A DNA stretch of 64,000 nt from Alopecurus myosuroides (Eukaryota > Streptophyta > Magnoliopsida > Poales > Poaceae). The notes beneath the pieces were generated by a model. That model searched no databases. It was not told the origin of the DNA and saw only the letters and a list, made by a program, of their open reading frames with translations. Shown here one piece after another: positions 45,284 through 57,818 of the stretch. The position numbers and the translations under genes were made by a program. The stretch's first letter is position 1. Each line of letters opens with the position of its first letter. The DNA lies in assembly GCA_028641055.1 (NCBI GenBank), contig CM054062.1:142642682-142706681 (forward strand), written 5' to 3'.

Positions 45284-46476
45284 GCAAGCCATCCTTAAAG
45301 CTTTCTGTTATACTACTTATCATTATCTACCATGCATGATCTACTTTTGAAGTTTTACAAAAAACTTGATTACCAAAAACTATTTTGTCGAGTGAATATC
45401 ATTATTACTATTAATATTATATAGTTATATTATCACTTTGCGATTAGTCAACTTGGTGTTACCAAGCCTTTAGCCACTATAAGGTATATAAATACCGCCT
45501 AAGATAATAATCTTGAGTCCCTAAGTGGACACGTTTAAAATGTGCTTTTTCAAACAAAAGGAGTTATGAAAAGTCCACGGCGAAGAGGCGGGACCTTCTT
45601 CACCGGGGAGCTAAAGAGTTGTTTTCAAATGGTTTACAGAAGGCACATAACCTAGTCTTCGCTGGACAACCAAGAAGTACTGCCACTCTACCCCAACATG
45701 GGTACGGGGCCTATCTAAATACTTGTTCTTGTTAGTATGTGTTTTATCCCAAGATGCTATAGAGAGGATGACTCTCTGAACCGAAGTGTCGCCAGGAGGG
45801 AGTAACGGGACATACGATGTGAGGGATTAAGTTACCCCCCGGAAGCTACAGTTGGGCCTCCTGCCATGGAAGGGTGGGACCTGGTGCCGGGGAGAACAAC
45901 CCAACTGAAGGGATGAGCATGTACTAGCTCGATCAGAGTGGACATTTAGGATCATTCTTCTGATGCTTGCATATCGCTGTGTCGATCCATGGGTGGCTTC
46001 ATGGCAGACGTTTGGATCTAGTGGAATGTGTACACCTCTGCAGAGTAAAACTATATAGAATAGCCGAGCCCTCGGATATGGGTAGTTGAAAGGCCATGTA
46101 GCTAGCATTGTGTCAAGTTTTCAAAAAGAGTTTTTGAACAAGGACTTGTACCTAAGAGGTACCGATGAAGAAGCTGGAGATGTTTCCAAGAAGTTTTGCA
46201 AACAAAACTTTCTTTTATAAAACAAGTTTTATAAAACCTCTTGTGCATGCGATATCTACAAGAGAAAGAAAAATTATACTATTTTCTTTTGAAGTATCTT
46301 CTTCAATAAAGATATAGAGATATCAAAGCAACCATGATGTTATCTTACATACACCATGGGTAGTGAACCCTATTTATAGCCTACCTACCCACCATATAAG
46401 CATACTGCATGTTGTAAGTGTATAAAGGATGTCTTGTACTCATATTGGTTTCGCCCCTGGTTATTTACTTGGCCAG

Positions 46477-46544
46477 ACTTTGAGGAGACGCCACCGGAGG
46501 AGGAATACGAGGAAGAGTACTATTCCGACGATTATGCGAACTAG
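46477..46544 (+). other. Candidate terminal micro-exon in the E 5' LTR
   Basis: It follows TTATTTACTTGGCCAG (acceptor). Two bases complete a split Asp codon in phase with 45283, then acidic FEETPPEEEYEEEYYSDDYA, Asn and TAG. It is identical over all 68 bases to 57083-57150 although flanks differ, and is similar in plan to 15-79. Confidence 0.4.
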
Positions 46545-46824
46545 GCCCGGCTCCCGGTCAGCAGCCTGTCGGTGAAGGCGTGACACGGGCTACCTACGTG
46601 TGTTTATTTTCCGATGTGTGTGTGTTGTGAGACATTTGCCTGCCCTGTGTGGCAGTTAATAAAGACTTGGTCATGTGACCATTGGTTTGTAAGACTATTT
46701 TATTCGTGTAATGGATAATGTATATGTGTACCACTTCGTATGTTGTTCACGACTGAATTCCTGGGATCATGAATGTATGCATATGAGGGGTTCTGGACCA
46801 TCCGGTTTGGGGCCTCTACAAAGT

Positions 46825-46836
46825 TGGTATCAGAGC
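46825..46836 (+). other. Primer-binding site of E
   Basis: TGGTATCAGAGC, complementary to the 3' end of initiator-Met tRNA, four bases after the LTR. Confidence 0.95.
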
Positions 46837-47045
46837 TATCCTGACCCTAGGAGCCCTTAGTTAGCATGGACGTTAACTAGTACTCTAAATATTTATATAA
46901 TATACTTAAGTGACTAAGTTTAAAAATATTCTTATACCCATCTTCCCTATTTTCCCAAACTCTACTTACATTAAGTTATATCATGCTCGACTCTAAGATT
47001 TTGCACACTTGGGTATAACTTAAGCTTACTTAAAATTTTGTGTAG

Positions 47046-47921
47046 ATGGACGTGGTTTTCACAAAGGCTTGCCAGTTGGGACTGGCCAGATACGTTCCCT
47101 TCCACTTCGAGCAGAGGCTTGTAGCTATGACCGAGATCATAGATCGTCCGGTCCCCGAGCTGCGGGGAGGGATGATCTTCGGATCTCCCATCGAGGAAGA
47201 GTGGTTTGTGGAGTGCACCATACGCCCTCCGCTTACCACTCCTTCCGCGGAGACCTTCGTCTTCGCCACCTTCGAGCGCACCTGGCAGGAGGGCGCTGTG
47301 CGAGTGATCCAGGAGGCCATTGCGCGCCTGGCCCACTTGAGGGACTACCAGTACTTGGGGTCTAGCTTCGAGTTCCTCGGGAGGAGGGATGAGACCGGCA
47401 AACCTGTTGCCGTGTCTCAGGACTTTGAGAGTATCGGTTCTCACTCGGAGTACATGGAGGTCCTACTGTACCGCACTCAGCGTCGTCATGACGACATGAG
47501 CATCCTGCAGCACACCACTGTTGCAGAGTGCCGTATCCTTTGTACCCACCTGGGTAAGACGATGCTCGACCTCGAGACAGCGACTACACAGATCCGAATC
47601 TTGGAGAGTCAGCTGCGGACCACTCGTCTGGCCCGTACCCGTCTCACCACCAAGGTGGGATCACTTCAGGAGGCAAACGCGATTCTGCGTGAGCACCTGA
47701 AGACTGCTAGAGAGGACCTAGCCACTCGAGACTCCACGCTCGAGGAGCTAGAGGAGGAGAACTCCGATCTTCGTAGGGAGAACGAGGATCTCCTCATCGA
47801 CAACGACATCCTATCAGGTGATGATGGGATGGATATGAGCGAGCAGAGCAGGCAGGAGGACGACGACTCAGTTGAGGAGGAGGATCCCGAGGAGCTCCTT
47901 TTCGACGGAGACAGCGCATAG
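47046..47921 (+). CDS. Extra ORF of E before gag: acidic coiled-coil protein, unknown family
   Basis: It is an open 291-codon frame starting ATG 225 bases after the LTR end and closing TAG. Residues 1-120 look globular (FEQRLVAMTEIIDRPVPELR, GGMIFGSPIEEEWFVECTIR, FATFERTWQEGAVRVIQEAI). Residues about 165-255 form a coiled coil (LGKTMLDLETATTQIRILES, LEELEEENSDLRRENEDLLI), and the tail is acidic. It has no zinc knuckle and is not gag, which follows separately. GC content is higher than the surrounding LTR. It is open while gag and pol of the same element are broken. I do not recognise the family. It could be structural, or a captured host sequence. Confidence 0.7.
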   Translation: MDVVFTKACQLGLARYVPFHFEQRLVAMTEIIDRPVPELRGGMIFGSPIEEEWFVECTIRPPLTTPSAETFVFATFERTWQEGAVRVIQEAIARLAHLRDYQYLGSSFEFLGRRDETGKPVAVSQDFESIGSHSEYMEVLLYRTQRRHDDMSILQHTTVAECRILCTHLGKTMLDLETATTQIRILESQLRTTRLARTRLTTKVGSLQEANAILREHLKTAREDLATRDSTLEELEEENSDLRRENEDLLIDNDILSGDDGMDMSEQSRQEDDDSVEEEDPEELLFDGDSA

Positions 47922-48258
47922 GACTAGTAGTAGTGCCTCCTAGCTTGTGGAGTCGTGCCAGTGAGATGTACGCCGACCCTATAAGGCGAATCCCCCGATG
48001 TAGCTCTGAGAGCGTAGTTTTGGTAGATTTTTGTTGATGTGTTGTGCTATGTATGACTCTATGCTATGAGTATGATGTTTGTATGTATGATATCTATATT
48101 TGCAAATTTGTCTCAACCCTTAAAAATCGTTACCCTAAATAAATCACTTGTCTTTTTCGTTTGGTTTTTAGACACTCTTTTTGGATGTTCGAGTTTTTGG
48201 TTTCTCTAAAAACAAGGAAGTCTTGTTGCATAGTCTTACACATGTTTCAATAAACAGC

Positions 48259-49393
48259 ATGCCGCCGCGTCGGGAACCACCACCACCACCCCCGCCGTCA
48301 ATGGAGGCATTACTGGCACTCATGATGGAGGATCGCCAGGCCACTAGAGCCGAGGTGTTGCCAACATTGCTGCCCTGCAGCAGTTGGCCGCTACCAGCGC
48401 CAACAACAACAACAATAACAATAGCGATGGCAACGGTAATGGTGGACGCTCCAAGATGAAGGTGTTTCAGCAGACAAACCCTCCGGTCTTCTCCAAGATC
48501 GTGGAACCACTTGATGCTGACGATTGGCTTCGCACCATCGCCAACAATCTGCAAGTGGCATTAGTGGATGAGAATGAGAAGGTGCTATTCGCCACCCATT
48601 TTCTTGCTGGACTAGCAAGCACTTGGTGGGAGACTACCCGTGACACTATCGCCGCTGATCACGTTTTCACTTGGGCCGACTTCACTGCCCGGTTCCGCAA
48701 GTATCACAACCCTCAGGGTGTGATGAACATCATGAAGGATAAGTTTCTGAAACTGCGGCAGGGAGGTATGTATGTGTCAAAGTACTGGGAGGAGTTCACT
48801 CTGTTGTCCCGGTATGCACCTGATGAAGTCAACACAGAAGCTAAGAAGAAGGAGAGATTATTGAATGGGCTGCACGATGAGTTGCAGTGCACCCTAGTGG
48901 TCATACCATTCCAGTATTTGGAGTCACTCGCGGATGCCGTGATGATGATGGAGCACAAGAGACAAAATGTCTTTGAAAACAGGAAGAGAAAGATGTAGTT
49001 CCAAGGAGGACCAAGTGCACCCAGAAACCTCCCCACACCCTATTCTAGGCCACCACCACCACACAGGGCGCCTGCTTATGCGCCAAGGCCTAACCATAAC
49101 AACCACCACCATGGCCACAACAACCACAACAACCCCCACAACAACAACAACCGTGCATCCTAGTGGAGGTAGTGGAAATGGAAATGGGAATGGACACAAG
49201 CCCAACCATACTGCCAAGCCAAACCAGAACACCAAACCCAGTGGAGGTTGCTTTGCTTGTGCCAAGGTAGTGACTGCCCGACCAAGAATCCTGCCCCAGC
49301 TCAGAACAATGCAACCAAGATGGCACATGCACCAGAACCCAAGAAGCATACTATGGCCAAGGGGTATCCGAATCATGTCACTGCTGAGGAGGC
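48259..49393 (+). pseudogene. gag: gag of element E
   Basis: The start is MPPRREPPPPPPPSMEALLA. A one-base shift near 48355 leads to an Asn-rich stretch and the gag core (KMKVFQQTNPPVFSKIVEPL, DADDWLRTIANNL, FLAGLASTWWETTRD, FTWADFTARFRKYH, KLRQGGMYVSKYWEEFTLLS, KKKERLLNGLHDEL), typical for Tekay-type chromoviruses. TAG at 48996-48998 interrupts, followed by a His/Asn/Pro-rich region with CAA repeats (49100-49155) and a damaged CCHC knuckle near 49250-49280. Non-functional. Confidence 0.8.
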
Positions 49394-52300
49394 TTCAGGA
49401 CACGCCAGATATGGAGATGGGTACGTTTCCTGTTAACTCTGTACCTGCTGAAGTATTGTTTGATTCGGGTGCATCACATTCCTTTGTTACCATGCCATTT
49501 GTTGAAAAGAGTGGTATGAAGTCTACACTTATGTGTGACCCTATGTCAGTCCAAATACCTGGAAACAAAACCCAAGCCCACTTCATTTGCAATGAAGTAC
49601 CCCTGATCATACAAGGGAAAACTTTTCATGCCAACCTGATAGTACTGGGATCCCAAGGGATAGAATTAGTACTGGGTATGAATTGGATGACCAAGTACAA
49701 AGGTGTTATTGATTGCACCGGGAAGTCCATATCATTGACTGCCAGTGATGGGAAAGAGTTGCCTTCACCGCAACTAAGTCAAAGTCAGAGACTCACTGCC
49801 ACACAGGTATAGGCCACACCTGCACTTGAGGAAGTTCCGGTAGTGTGTGAATACCCGGATGTGTTTCCTGAGGAGTTACCCGGCATGCCGCCTGATCGGG
49901 ATATCGAGTTTGTTATTGAGTTGATACCCGGCACTGGACCCATAGCTCAGAAGCCTTACCGGATGAACCCAAAGGAATTAGATGAGTTGAAGAAGCAGCT
50001 GGATGACATGTTAAGGAAAGGTTTGATTCTCTCTAGTGCATCCCCATGGGGATCACCTGTCATTTTTGTGGACAAGCGGGACGGTTCCTCACGTCTATGT
50101 GTGGATTACCGTAAGTTGAATGATGTTACCATCAAGAACAAATACCCGCTGCCCAAAATTGAAGACCTGTTTGACCAGCTAAATGGGGCAATAATTTTCT
50201 CAAAGATCGATCTTCGTACTGGTTATCATCAGTTGAAGGTTCGTGAGACCGATATTCCAAAGACCGCTTTCACCACACGTTACGGGTTGTATGAGTACAC
50301 TGTGATGTCTTTTGGTCTAACCAATGCCCCCGCCTACTTCATGAATCTTATGAATAAGGTTTTCATGGAATGCCTCGACAAGTTTGTCATGGTTTTCATT
50401 GACGACATTCTTATTTACTCCAAGAGTGAGGAAGAACACGAAGAACATCTGAGAACTGTTCTCGGAACACTTCGACAGCATCAACTATATGCTAAGTTCA
50501 GCAAGTGTCAATTCTGGTTGAAGGAAGTTGGGTTTCTTGGACACGTAGTATCTGGCGGTGGAATTTCTGTTGACCCTGCTCTGGTTCAGTCTGTCGCTAA
50601 TCGGGCTGCCCCGACCAATCAGACTGAAGTCAGATCTTTTCTAGGATTAGCCGGATACTACCGTAAGTTTGTTCAAGGATTCTCCGGTATAGCCAGACCA
50701 CTCACTCAATTGCTCATGAAGGATAGCAAGTTCGTAGGGACGGACAAATGTGCTGAGAGTTTTCAAGAGCTGAAGAATCGACTGGTGACGGCCCCGGTAC
50801 TCATTATGCCGGATGTCACCAGAGTTTCGATGTGTATTGTGATGCTTCTAAGCTTGGTCTTGGAAGTGTTCTGATGCAAGAAGGAAAGGTCGTCTCATTT
50901 ATCTCATGCCAGTTGAGACCACATGAGTTGAATTATCCTACTCATGACCTAGAGCTTGCTGCAGTTGTGCATGCTCTCAAAGCATGGCGACATTTCCTTA
51001 TTGGGAAGAGGTGTGAAATCTATATAGATCATAAGAGTTTGAAGTATATCTTCACAAAGCGTGAACTCAATATGAGGCAACGCCGTTGGATAGAGCTCAT
51101 CAAGGACTATGATCTTAGTATCCACTATCACCCTGGAAAGGCGAATGTTGTTGCAGACGCTCTTAGTCGAGAGCCGGCCTCTCTGAATGCTATGATTCAG
51201 ATCATACAACTGGAGTTGTGGAAAGAACTTGACCAGCTTGGTATCGAGGTGGTCAGCTATGGCATGTTGGAAGCCATGGAAGTTAAACCAACTCTAGTTG
51301 ATCAGATCAAAGAAGCTCAGAAGGTCCATAAGCGTATTGAGGGAATTAAGACCCGCATGGAGAAAGAAGAAGTGGCCAGTTTTACCATTGATTCTGATTG
51401 AGTCTTATGGTATGAAGGACGCATTTGTGTTCCAACTGAATCTGAGATGAAGCAAACCATCATGACTGAGGCTCATGACACTTTATACTCTATTCAACCT
51501 AGAGGAACTAAAATGTATCAAGATTTGAAGGAGAAGTTTTGGTGGCACGGAATGAAGCGAGATATTGCCTCGTTTATAGCCAAGTGCCATATTTGTCAGC
51601 AAGTGAAGGCTGGACATCAGCGTCCCGCTGGTTTGTTACAGTCATTGCAAGTACCTGTTTGGAAATGGGATGGACTTCATTACTGGACTTCCACGGTCTA
51701 GTCGAGGAAATGATTCGATATGGGTAGTCGTTGATAGGCTCAGAAAAGTTGCACACTTTATACCTGTCAAGACCACATATCATGGAGAACAGCTTGCTGA
51801 TCTCTATATTTCTTGGATATTCAGCCTACATGGAGTTCCCAGCAGGATTGTGTCAGATCGGGGATCACAGTTCACATCTCGATTCTGGAAGAAGTTACAC
51901 GAAGCTTTGGGAACCAAGCTAGCCTTTAGCACAGCCTACCATCCGCAGACTGATGGACAGACAGAGCGTGTGAACCAAATATTGGAGGACATGCTCCGTG
52001 CGTGTGTTTTGTCCCATGGAGTTAAGTGGGAAGATTGCCTTGCCGTTTGCAGAATTTTCCTACAATAACAGCTATCAGTCAATCCTGCAGATGGCACCTT
52101 TTGAAGAGTTGTATGACGGAAGTGCCGTACACCTATGAACTGGCATGAAACAGGAGACATTCAAATCTTTGGAGTTGACACTCTAAAATCTGCAGAGGAA
52201 CAAGTGCATCTAATCCGTGACCGTCTTAAAGCTGCACAATCACGCCAGAAGAGCTATGCGGACACTAAGCATCGCGATGTCTCTTTCACTATAGGAGATT

Positions 52301-52760
52301 TTGTGTATCTGCGTGTTACGCCGCTCAAAGGGATGCAGCGTTTCCATGTCAAGGAAATCTTGCACCCCGATATATTGGCCCGTTTAAGATCCTAGCGCAT
52401 CGTGGAGAGGTATCTTATCAGCTGGAGTTGCCTGAATTGCTGTCAGCCGTTCACGATGTTTTTCACGTGTCATTGCTCTGGAAGTGTCTTCACGTACGTG
52501 AGAAGAATCTCACTTACCAAGACATTGACTTCAAGACCATTGACATAAATGATGTTTTGACCTACCGTGATCGACCCCTGCGTGTACTTGAGGAAAATGT
52601 TCGTGCTACCAGGAGAAATGCTTTCAAGTTCCTTAAGATTCAGTGGACGAATCATTCAGATGAGGAAGCAACCTGGGAGCGTGAAGATTATATATCAGGA
52701 AGGAGTTCCCTGGGTTCCTCAAAGACTAGACCCGCGAATCTCGGGGCGAGATTGTTTTAA
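49394..52760 (+). pseudogene. pol: pol of element E: protease, RT, RNase H, integrase, chromodomain
   Basis: Protease VLFDSGASHSFV is at about 49456. RT motifs include [41 protein letters not shown] and catalytic [11 protein letters not shown] near 50389-50421. RNase H has [29 protein letters not shown] and [11 protein letters not shown]. Integrase has CHICQQVKAG, MDFITGLP near 51670, IVSDRGSQFTS near 51847 and DGQTERVNQ near 51952. The C-terminal segment (RPLRVLEENVRATRRNAFKF, WTNHSDEEATWERED; 52570-52690) is a chromodomain-like tail. Breaks: TAG 49810-49812, frameshifts near 50820, 51665, 52040 and 52380, and TGA 51399-51401. Confidence 0.88.
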
Positions 52761-52771
52761 GGGGGGAGATG

Positions 52772-55700
52772 TGTCACACCCCAGATTTGGGACACTTGTA
52801 ACACATGAGGGAGACCATTTTTACTAGCCAACAAAAACTTTTTAATGCCCTTGTGTAATCCAACATTATGTAATGAACCATGGTTATCTATGCAAATGGA
52901 AGCAATATTTGACTCAAAAATCATTCACCTTGTTTCCTGATATTTTCCATTTATATCTGTGATGTTTTCCACCTGGTGTTTCCAAAGTTGTTCATGGCAA
53001 TGTTTTTTTCAAATTATTAATAATATTTGGTTTGTTTAGAATCAAGAAAACATTTTGGAAAAGAGTTATCCAATGTTTTCCTTGAGGTTTTCTATAGAAA
53101 CTCTTTTCTGAAAAATAAGCCAATTAGGTATTTTTCACTCATGTTATCTATATGATAGAGAATCACATTTTGTGTTTTCTTGGCATGGATGTGATCTCTA
53201 ATATATGGACTACAAAATGGTGAACTTGGTTTGAAAATTTGATTTACAGAAACAATCATTTGCTTGATGTTTTTGTGTTAAGAAATTAAGGCAGAATTAG
53301 TGTTTTCTGGAAAACAGAGAAAAACATAAACTAGCTGTTTCTCCAACTTGTTTTCATTGGTCATTTGAAATTCAAATTGGTTTTCTTTTGCTGTTTCTGA
53401 AAGTATAAATGTTGCTTAACACAACCACACTTGGAAAAAAAATTTGAAGTTGGTTTGATCCATGAAAACAAGTGCAACTTATGACTAATCCACTCTGTTC
53501 CCCCAACACTTAGAAGTTTTTCTAAGTTTTTAACTGAAACTGAATTTCTGCAGAAAACAGTAAATGACACGATTTTCAAATACTTATAACTTTCGTTTGA
53601 TGATCCATTTGCTGCACCATTTGGACCTTCTAGAAGCCTAGTCAGCACACTACATTTCTATCCCTTAGCAACCAAGTCAAGTTGACCACAGAGGAGGTGA
53701 GCTCGTGGTCTTCAGAGGTGAAAATGGGAGGGGGCGGCATGGGCAACTCTAACAGAGTGTGCACTGTCGCGTGCCACTGTGGCCACCTCGCGATTTTTCT
53801 CCTCTCACTCGATGTTGCGACCTTGACTGACCCTAGCTAGCACCCCTGACGCACCCAAAGGCCAAGGGCCATGGCATGGGCACGCCAGAGCGCGCACGAG
53901 CGCGTCGCACTGCCACCCGAGGGCACCCGTGCGTGCACACGGCCGCTCCCGCACCTATAAAGCCACGGGAGAGCGAGGACCTTGCCACCACACCCGCACA
54001 CCACCCCTCGCTCACCTCGTATCCACCCACGAACACCCCGAGCTCTCAGCGAGCCTAGATCGCCGGAGAACGCCACGAGCCACCGCGGACTGCCAAGGTG
54101 GGTTGCGCACGCCTGAGGCGACACCACCCCTCCCTTTCGCTCTCAAACCACTCCCTACCCTCCGTGGAGAAAGCCTGACCCGCCCTCGTGCTTCCTCGTT
54201 TGCAGGAACGCCGGTGACGACGTCGGAGCCGCCGCAGGGACACCTGCATCACGCCAGCAACAGACACCACCCCGCGCCCGTGATTCCGACGCCCATGCAC
54301 GGCCCCGAGCACCTGCGGCTGCCCCAACCCCTCGCCACAAGCCTACACGCGCCCTAGGTGAGCAATCGCTTCCAACTCGCCGTCGGCCGCGCTCGGTTTG
54401 GTTCGAGAGAGAGAAAAGAGAGAGGAGAGGACGACGATGGATGTGCGCTGTTGATCGCGAGATCAATGGCCACGTTTAAACCACGAAGCGGTATGTGTGC
54501 TCAGCGTGCCGTGGAAGCGAGCCGGGCCGCTGAGCCCTAGCGGGCAGCGCGCCCGTGTGATAAACAGCCCGCGAACGTTAATTCTTTTCTTTTTAAAAAC
54601 AAACTGAATCTGACACTCTACTTTAACCGTGTTAAAAATAGTAAAGCTAAAAAATAAAATCAACCAAAATTACCTGAGGTAGATATACAAAATCTTGAAC
54701 GAATGCAACTTATAGATCTGTGTTTGAACCCTTTTGAACAAATGAAAAATGATGAACTACACACTGTCTGTTAAGGCAAAAATGCAATAACGTTTTCTTG
54801 GAATGTTCAAATTGTGCAAACTAAAATTCTTTGAGTAGCTCTTGACTAGATCTATCAGTAGGGCTTTACCTCACATCAAGGTAAGCTACCATTTGCAAAT
54901 GCCATCCACTTTGGTAAATGACCAGTAGCATATTCTAGGATCTTTAGAAGTTATTTGAAATCACTTTTTGATGTGAATCCAACTGGATATGTTAGATTAT
55001 GTGTATATATATGGTATCCTAGCTTGGTATGATTTTTAGAGCTCTAGATTAATTTTGGTGACAGATCTAAGTTTTTGCACTTTTCTGTTAGAAATAATGT
55101 CTAGAATTAATTCTAGAATAATTGCTTGCTAGTGTTACTTTGTTTTCTAGCATGGTTAGATGTTGTGCTTAGTTTTATCATGTTGCTTTCTCACAGATCT
55201 AGCATGTTATAAAGTTTGTGCATGTTTAGGATTTGTATGGAACTAGTATGAGCATAGTGTATTCTCTAATTTTATTTTTATTAAATCTTGTGATGCAAAT
55301 GCTTAGCTAGATTTTTATCCAAGTTGTTAGGAGTATTTTTAGGTGAGTCCAGTACCATTTTGGTACTGGTTAGTACTTGTTTTCACCTCTGTTAGGGTGT
55401 TTTTTATTTTCCTTAGAGATGCATGTGTAGCTGTAGTACTTATTTTCATAGTGTTGTTTTCCACTAGAATCACTAGTTGTATTTTTACTAGGCGAATGTT
55501 TTGTTTTCCACAAGTTGGACCAGAGGCTTAGTACCTCTTAAATGACATGGAAAAACCTAGTGGAACACCCACTGGTTCAATCTCATTTTGTTGAGAAATG
55601 ATACCTCTCAACCATAGTAGTAGTGGTAATATTATTTGAATATTGTTATTTTGGGGGCATGCTTGTGTAGTATTGTTTTGTGAACTTGTGTGCTATTTCG

Positions 55701-57426
55701 TTTGTGCATTGCTTGTTGTATGGTGTAGTTGAGAGTCTTTGTTTGCTTAGTTTGGTGCTGATTGGGTGTCCTTCTTTTTATTTTACGACGATAGAACCCG
55801 AAGAAGAAGTAGTTGGAGCTGGAGGCTACTACTACCACTCTTGATGTTATCACGAACAGGACCCTCGACTCCTCCAAGGCAAGCCATCTTTAAAGCTTTC
55901 TGTTATACTACTTATCATTATCTATCATGCATGATCTACTTCTGAAGTTTTACAAAAAACTTGATTACTAAAAACTATTTTGTTGAGTGAATATCATTAT
56001 TACTATTAATATATAGTTATATTATCACTTTGCCATTAGACAACTTGGTGTTACCAAGACTTTAGCCACTATAAGGTATATCAATACCGCCTAAGATAAT
56101 AATCTTGAGTCCCTAAGTGGACACGTTTAAAATGTGCTTTTTCAAACAAAAGGAGTTATGAAAAGTCCACGATGAAGAGGGGGACCTTGTTCACCGGGGG
56201 AGCTAAAGAGTTGTTTTCAAATGGTTTACAAAAGTCACATAACCTAGTCTTCGCTGGACAACCAAGAAGTACTGCCACTCTACCCCAACATGGGTACGGG
56301 GCCTATCTAAATACTTGTTCTTGTTAGTATGTGTTTTATCCCAGGATGCTATAGAGAGGATGACTCTCTGAACCGAAGTGTCGCTAGGAGGGAGTAACTA
56401 GGACATACAAAGTGAGGGATTACGTTACCCCCCGGAAGCTACAGTTGGGCCTCCTGCCATGGCAGGGTGGGACCTGGTGCTGGGGAGAACAACCCACTTG
56501 AAGGGACGAGCATGTACTAGCTCGATCAGAGTGGACATTTAGGATCATTCTTCTGATGCTTGCATATCGCTGTGTCGATCCATGAGTGGTTTCATGGCAG
56601 ACGTTCGGATCTAGTGGAATGTGTACACCTCTGCAGAGTAAAACTATTCAGAATAGCCGAGCCCTCGGATATGGGTAGTAAGGCCATGTAGCTAGCATTG
56701 TGTCAAGTTTTCAAAAAGAGTTTTTGAACATGGAATTGTACCTGAGAGGTACCGATGAAGAAGCTGGAGATGTTTCCAAGAAGTTTTGCAAAGAAAACTT
56801 TATTTTATAAAGCAAGTTTTATAAAACCTCTTGTACATGCAATATCTACAAGAGAAAGAAAAATTATACTATTTTCTTTTGAAGTATCTTCTTCAATAAA
56901 GATACAGAGATATCAAAGCAACCATGATGTTATCTTACATAAACCATGGGTAGTGAACCCTATTTATAGCCTACCTACCCACCATATAAGCATACTGCAT
57001 GTTGTAAGTGTATAAAGGATGTCTTGCAGAGTACATTCAAATGTACTCATATTGGTTTCACCTTGGCTATTTACTTGGCCAGACTTTGAGGAGACGCCAC
57101 CGGAGGAGGAATACGAGGAAGAGTACTATTCCGACGATTATGCGAACTAGGCCCGGCTCCCGGTCAGCAGCCTGTCGGTGAAGGTGTGACACGGGCTACC
57201 TACGTGTTTTTCTTTTCCGCTGTGTGTGTGTTGCGAGACATTTGCCTTCCCTGCGTGGCAGTTAATAAAGACTTGGTCATGTGACCATTGGTTTGTAAGA
57301 CTATTTTATTCGTGTAATGGATAATGTATCTGTGTACCACTTCGTATGTTGTTCACGATTGAATTCCTGGGATCTTGAATGTATGCATATGAGGGGTTCT
57401 GGACCATCCGGTTTGGGGCCTCTACA
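52772..57426 (+). repeat. 3' LTR of E (4655 bp)
   Basis: It starts TGTCACACCCCAGATTTGGG after AAGGGGGGAGATG and ends GGGGCCTCTACA. It carries the TATA box (53954), micro-exon-like blocks (55795-55878 and 57083-57150) and the T-rich tail, in the same order as the 5' LTR. Its length differs from the 5' LTR by only six bases overall. Confidence 0.92.
57083..57150 (+). other. Candidate terminal micro-exon in the E 3' LTR
   Basis: Identical in all 68 bases to 46477-46544, including acceptor CAG and TAG stop, while the surrounding LTR has several substitutions and indels. Confidence 0.4.
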
Positions 57427-57431
57427 ACACC
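57427..57431. repeat. Target-site duplication of E, right copy
   Basis: ACACC follows the CTCTACA end of the 3' LTR of E and matches 42155-42159. Confidence 0.95.
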
Positions 57432-57812
57432 ACTAGTGAGCCTATGAACCCCGGTCCATTTTCCTACACTCTTAAACAAACCAGTACAATTTCTTGCTTT
57501 CTTTACTTACTGCAAGCATACACAATTTTTTTCCACACTATACGTCTAATCTTTGTTTTCAGCAAGACCGTTGAGATTGACAACCTCACTGTACCGTTGG
57601 GACAAAGTATTTTGGTTGTTTTGTGTGCAGGTTCCGCGTTGTTGCTGACACCGGTGAGGCGCCATCACCACCGTCAGTGGCATCAACCTTCCGAAGATCC
57701 TCTTTCTCCTACTGGATTCATAACCTTGGTTCTTAACTGAGGGAAATTCTTACCGATGCACTCATCACACCCTCCTCTTGGGGTTCCCAACGCACCATCA
57801 ACGTTTGCATCA
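57432..57812 (+). repeat. 5' LTR of D, second part
   Basis: It continues the LTR after E and one ACACC copy (57427-57431). It ends GTTTGCATCA at 57812, the TGAT...ATCA end expected for this family. It aligns with element C (26165-26583). Confidence 0.8.
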
Positions 57813-57818
57813 AAGAAT

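Larger units (their letters stand above)
42160..46820 (+). repeat. 5' LTR of E (4661 bp)
   Basis: It has an AT-rich first kilobase, a GC-rich CpG-dense block at about 43130-43980 with CTATAAAG at 43392, then a T-rich 2.8 kb. Compared with the 3' LTR it has roughly five to seven differences per 100 bases near the start. It also carries a private local duplication of AAACAAGTGCAACTGAATTT near 42915-42990. Confidence 0.92.
42160..57426 (+). mobile_element. Element E: chromovirus (Tekay-like Gypsy) with 4.66-kb LTRs
   Basis: LTRs are at 42160-46820 and 52772-57426, starting TGTCACACCCC and ending GGGGCCTCTACA. TGGTATCAGAGC primes at 46825-46836. The interior holds an extra ORF (47046-47921), a broken gag, a broken pol in the order protease-RT-RNase H-integrase, and a C-terminal chromodomain-like segment. 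A polypurine tract AAGGGGGGAGATG precedes the 3' LTR. Flanking ACACC duplications are exact. The pol order and chromodomain define a chromovirus; Tekay is my reading from the LTR and the integrase style. Multiple frameshifts and stops make it non-autonomous now. Confidence 0.9.

Noticed and set aside
46825..46836. tRNA gene remnant
   Set aside because: The tRNA-like signal is only the 12-base primer-binding site; no cloverleaf is present here or at 15041, 33205 or 57898.
53837..54466. Matching open frames in the E 3' LTR
   Set aside because: Same GC-driven effect; frames differ from the 5' LTR copy by indels.
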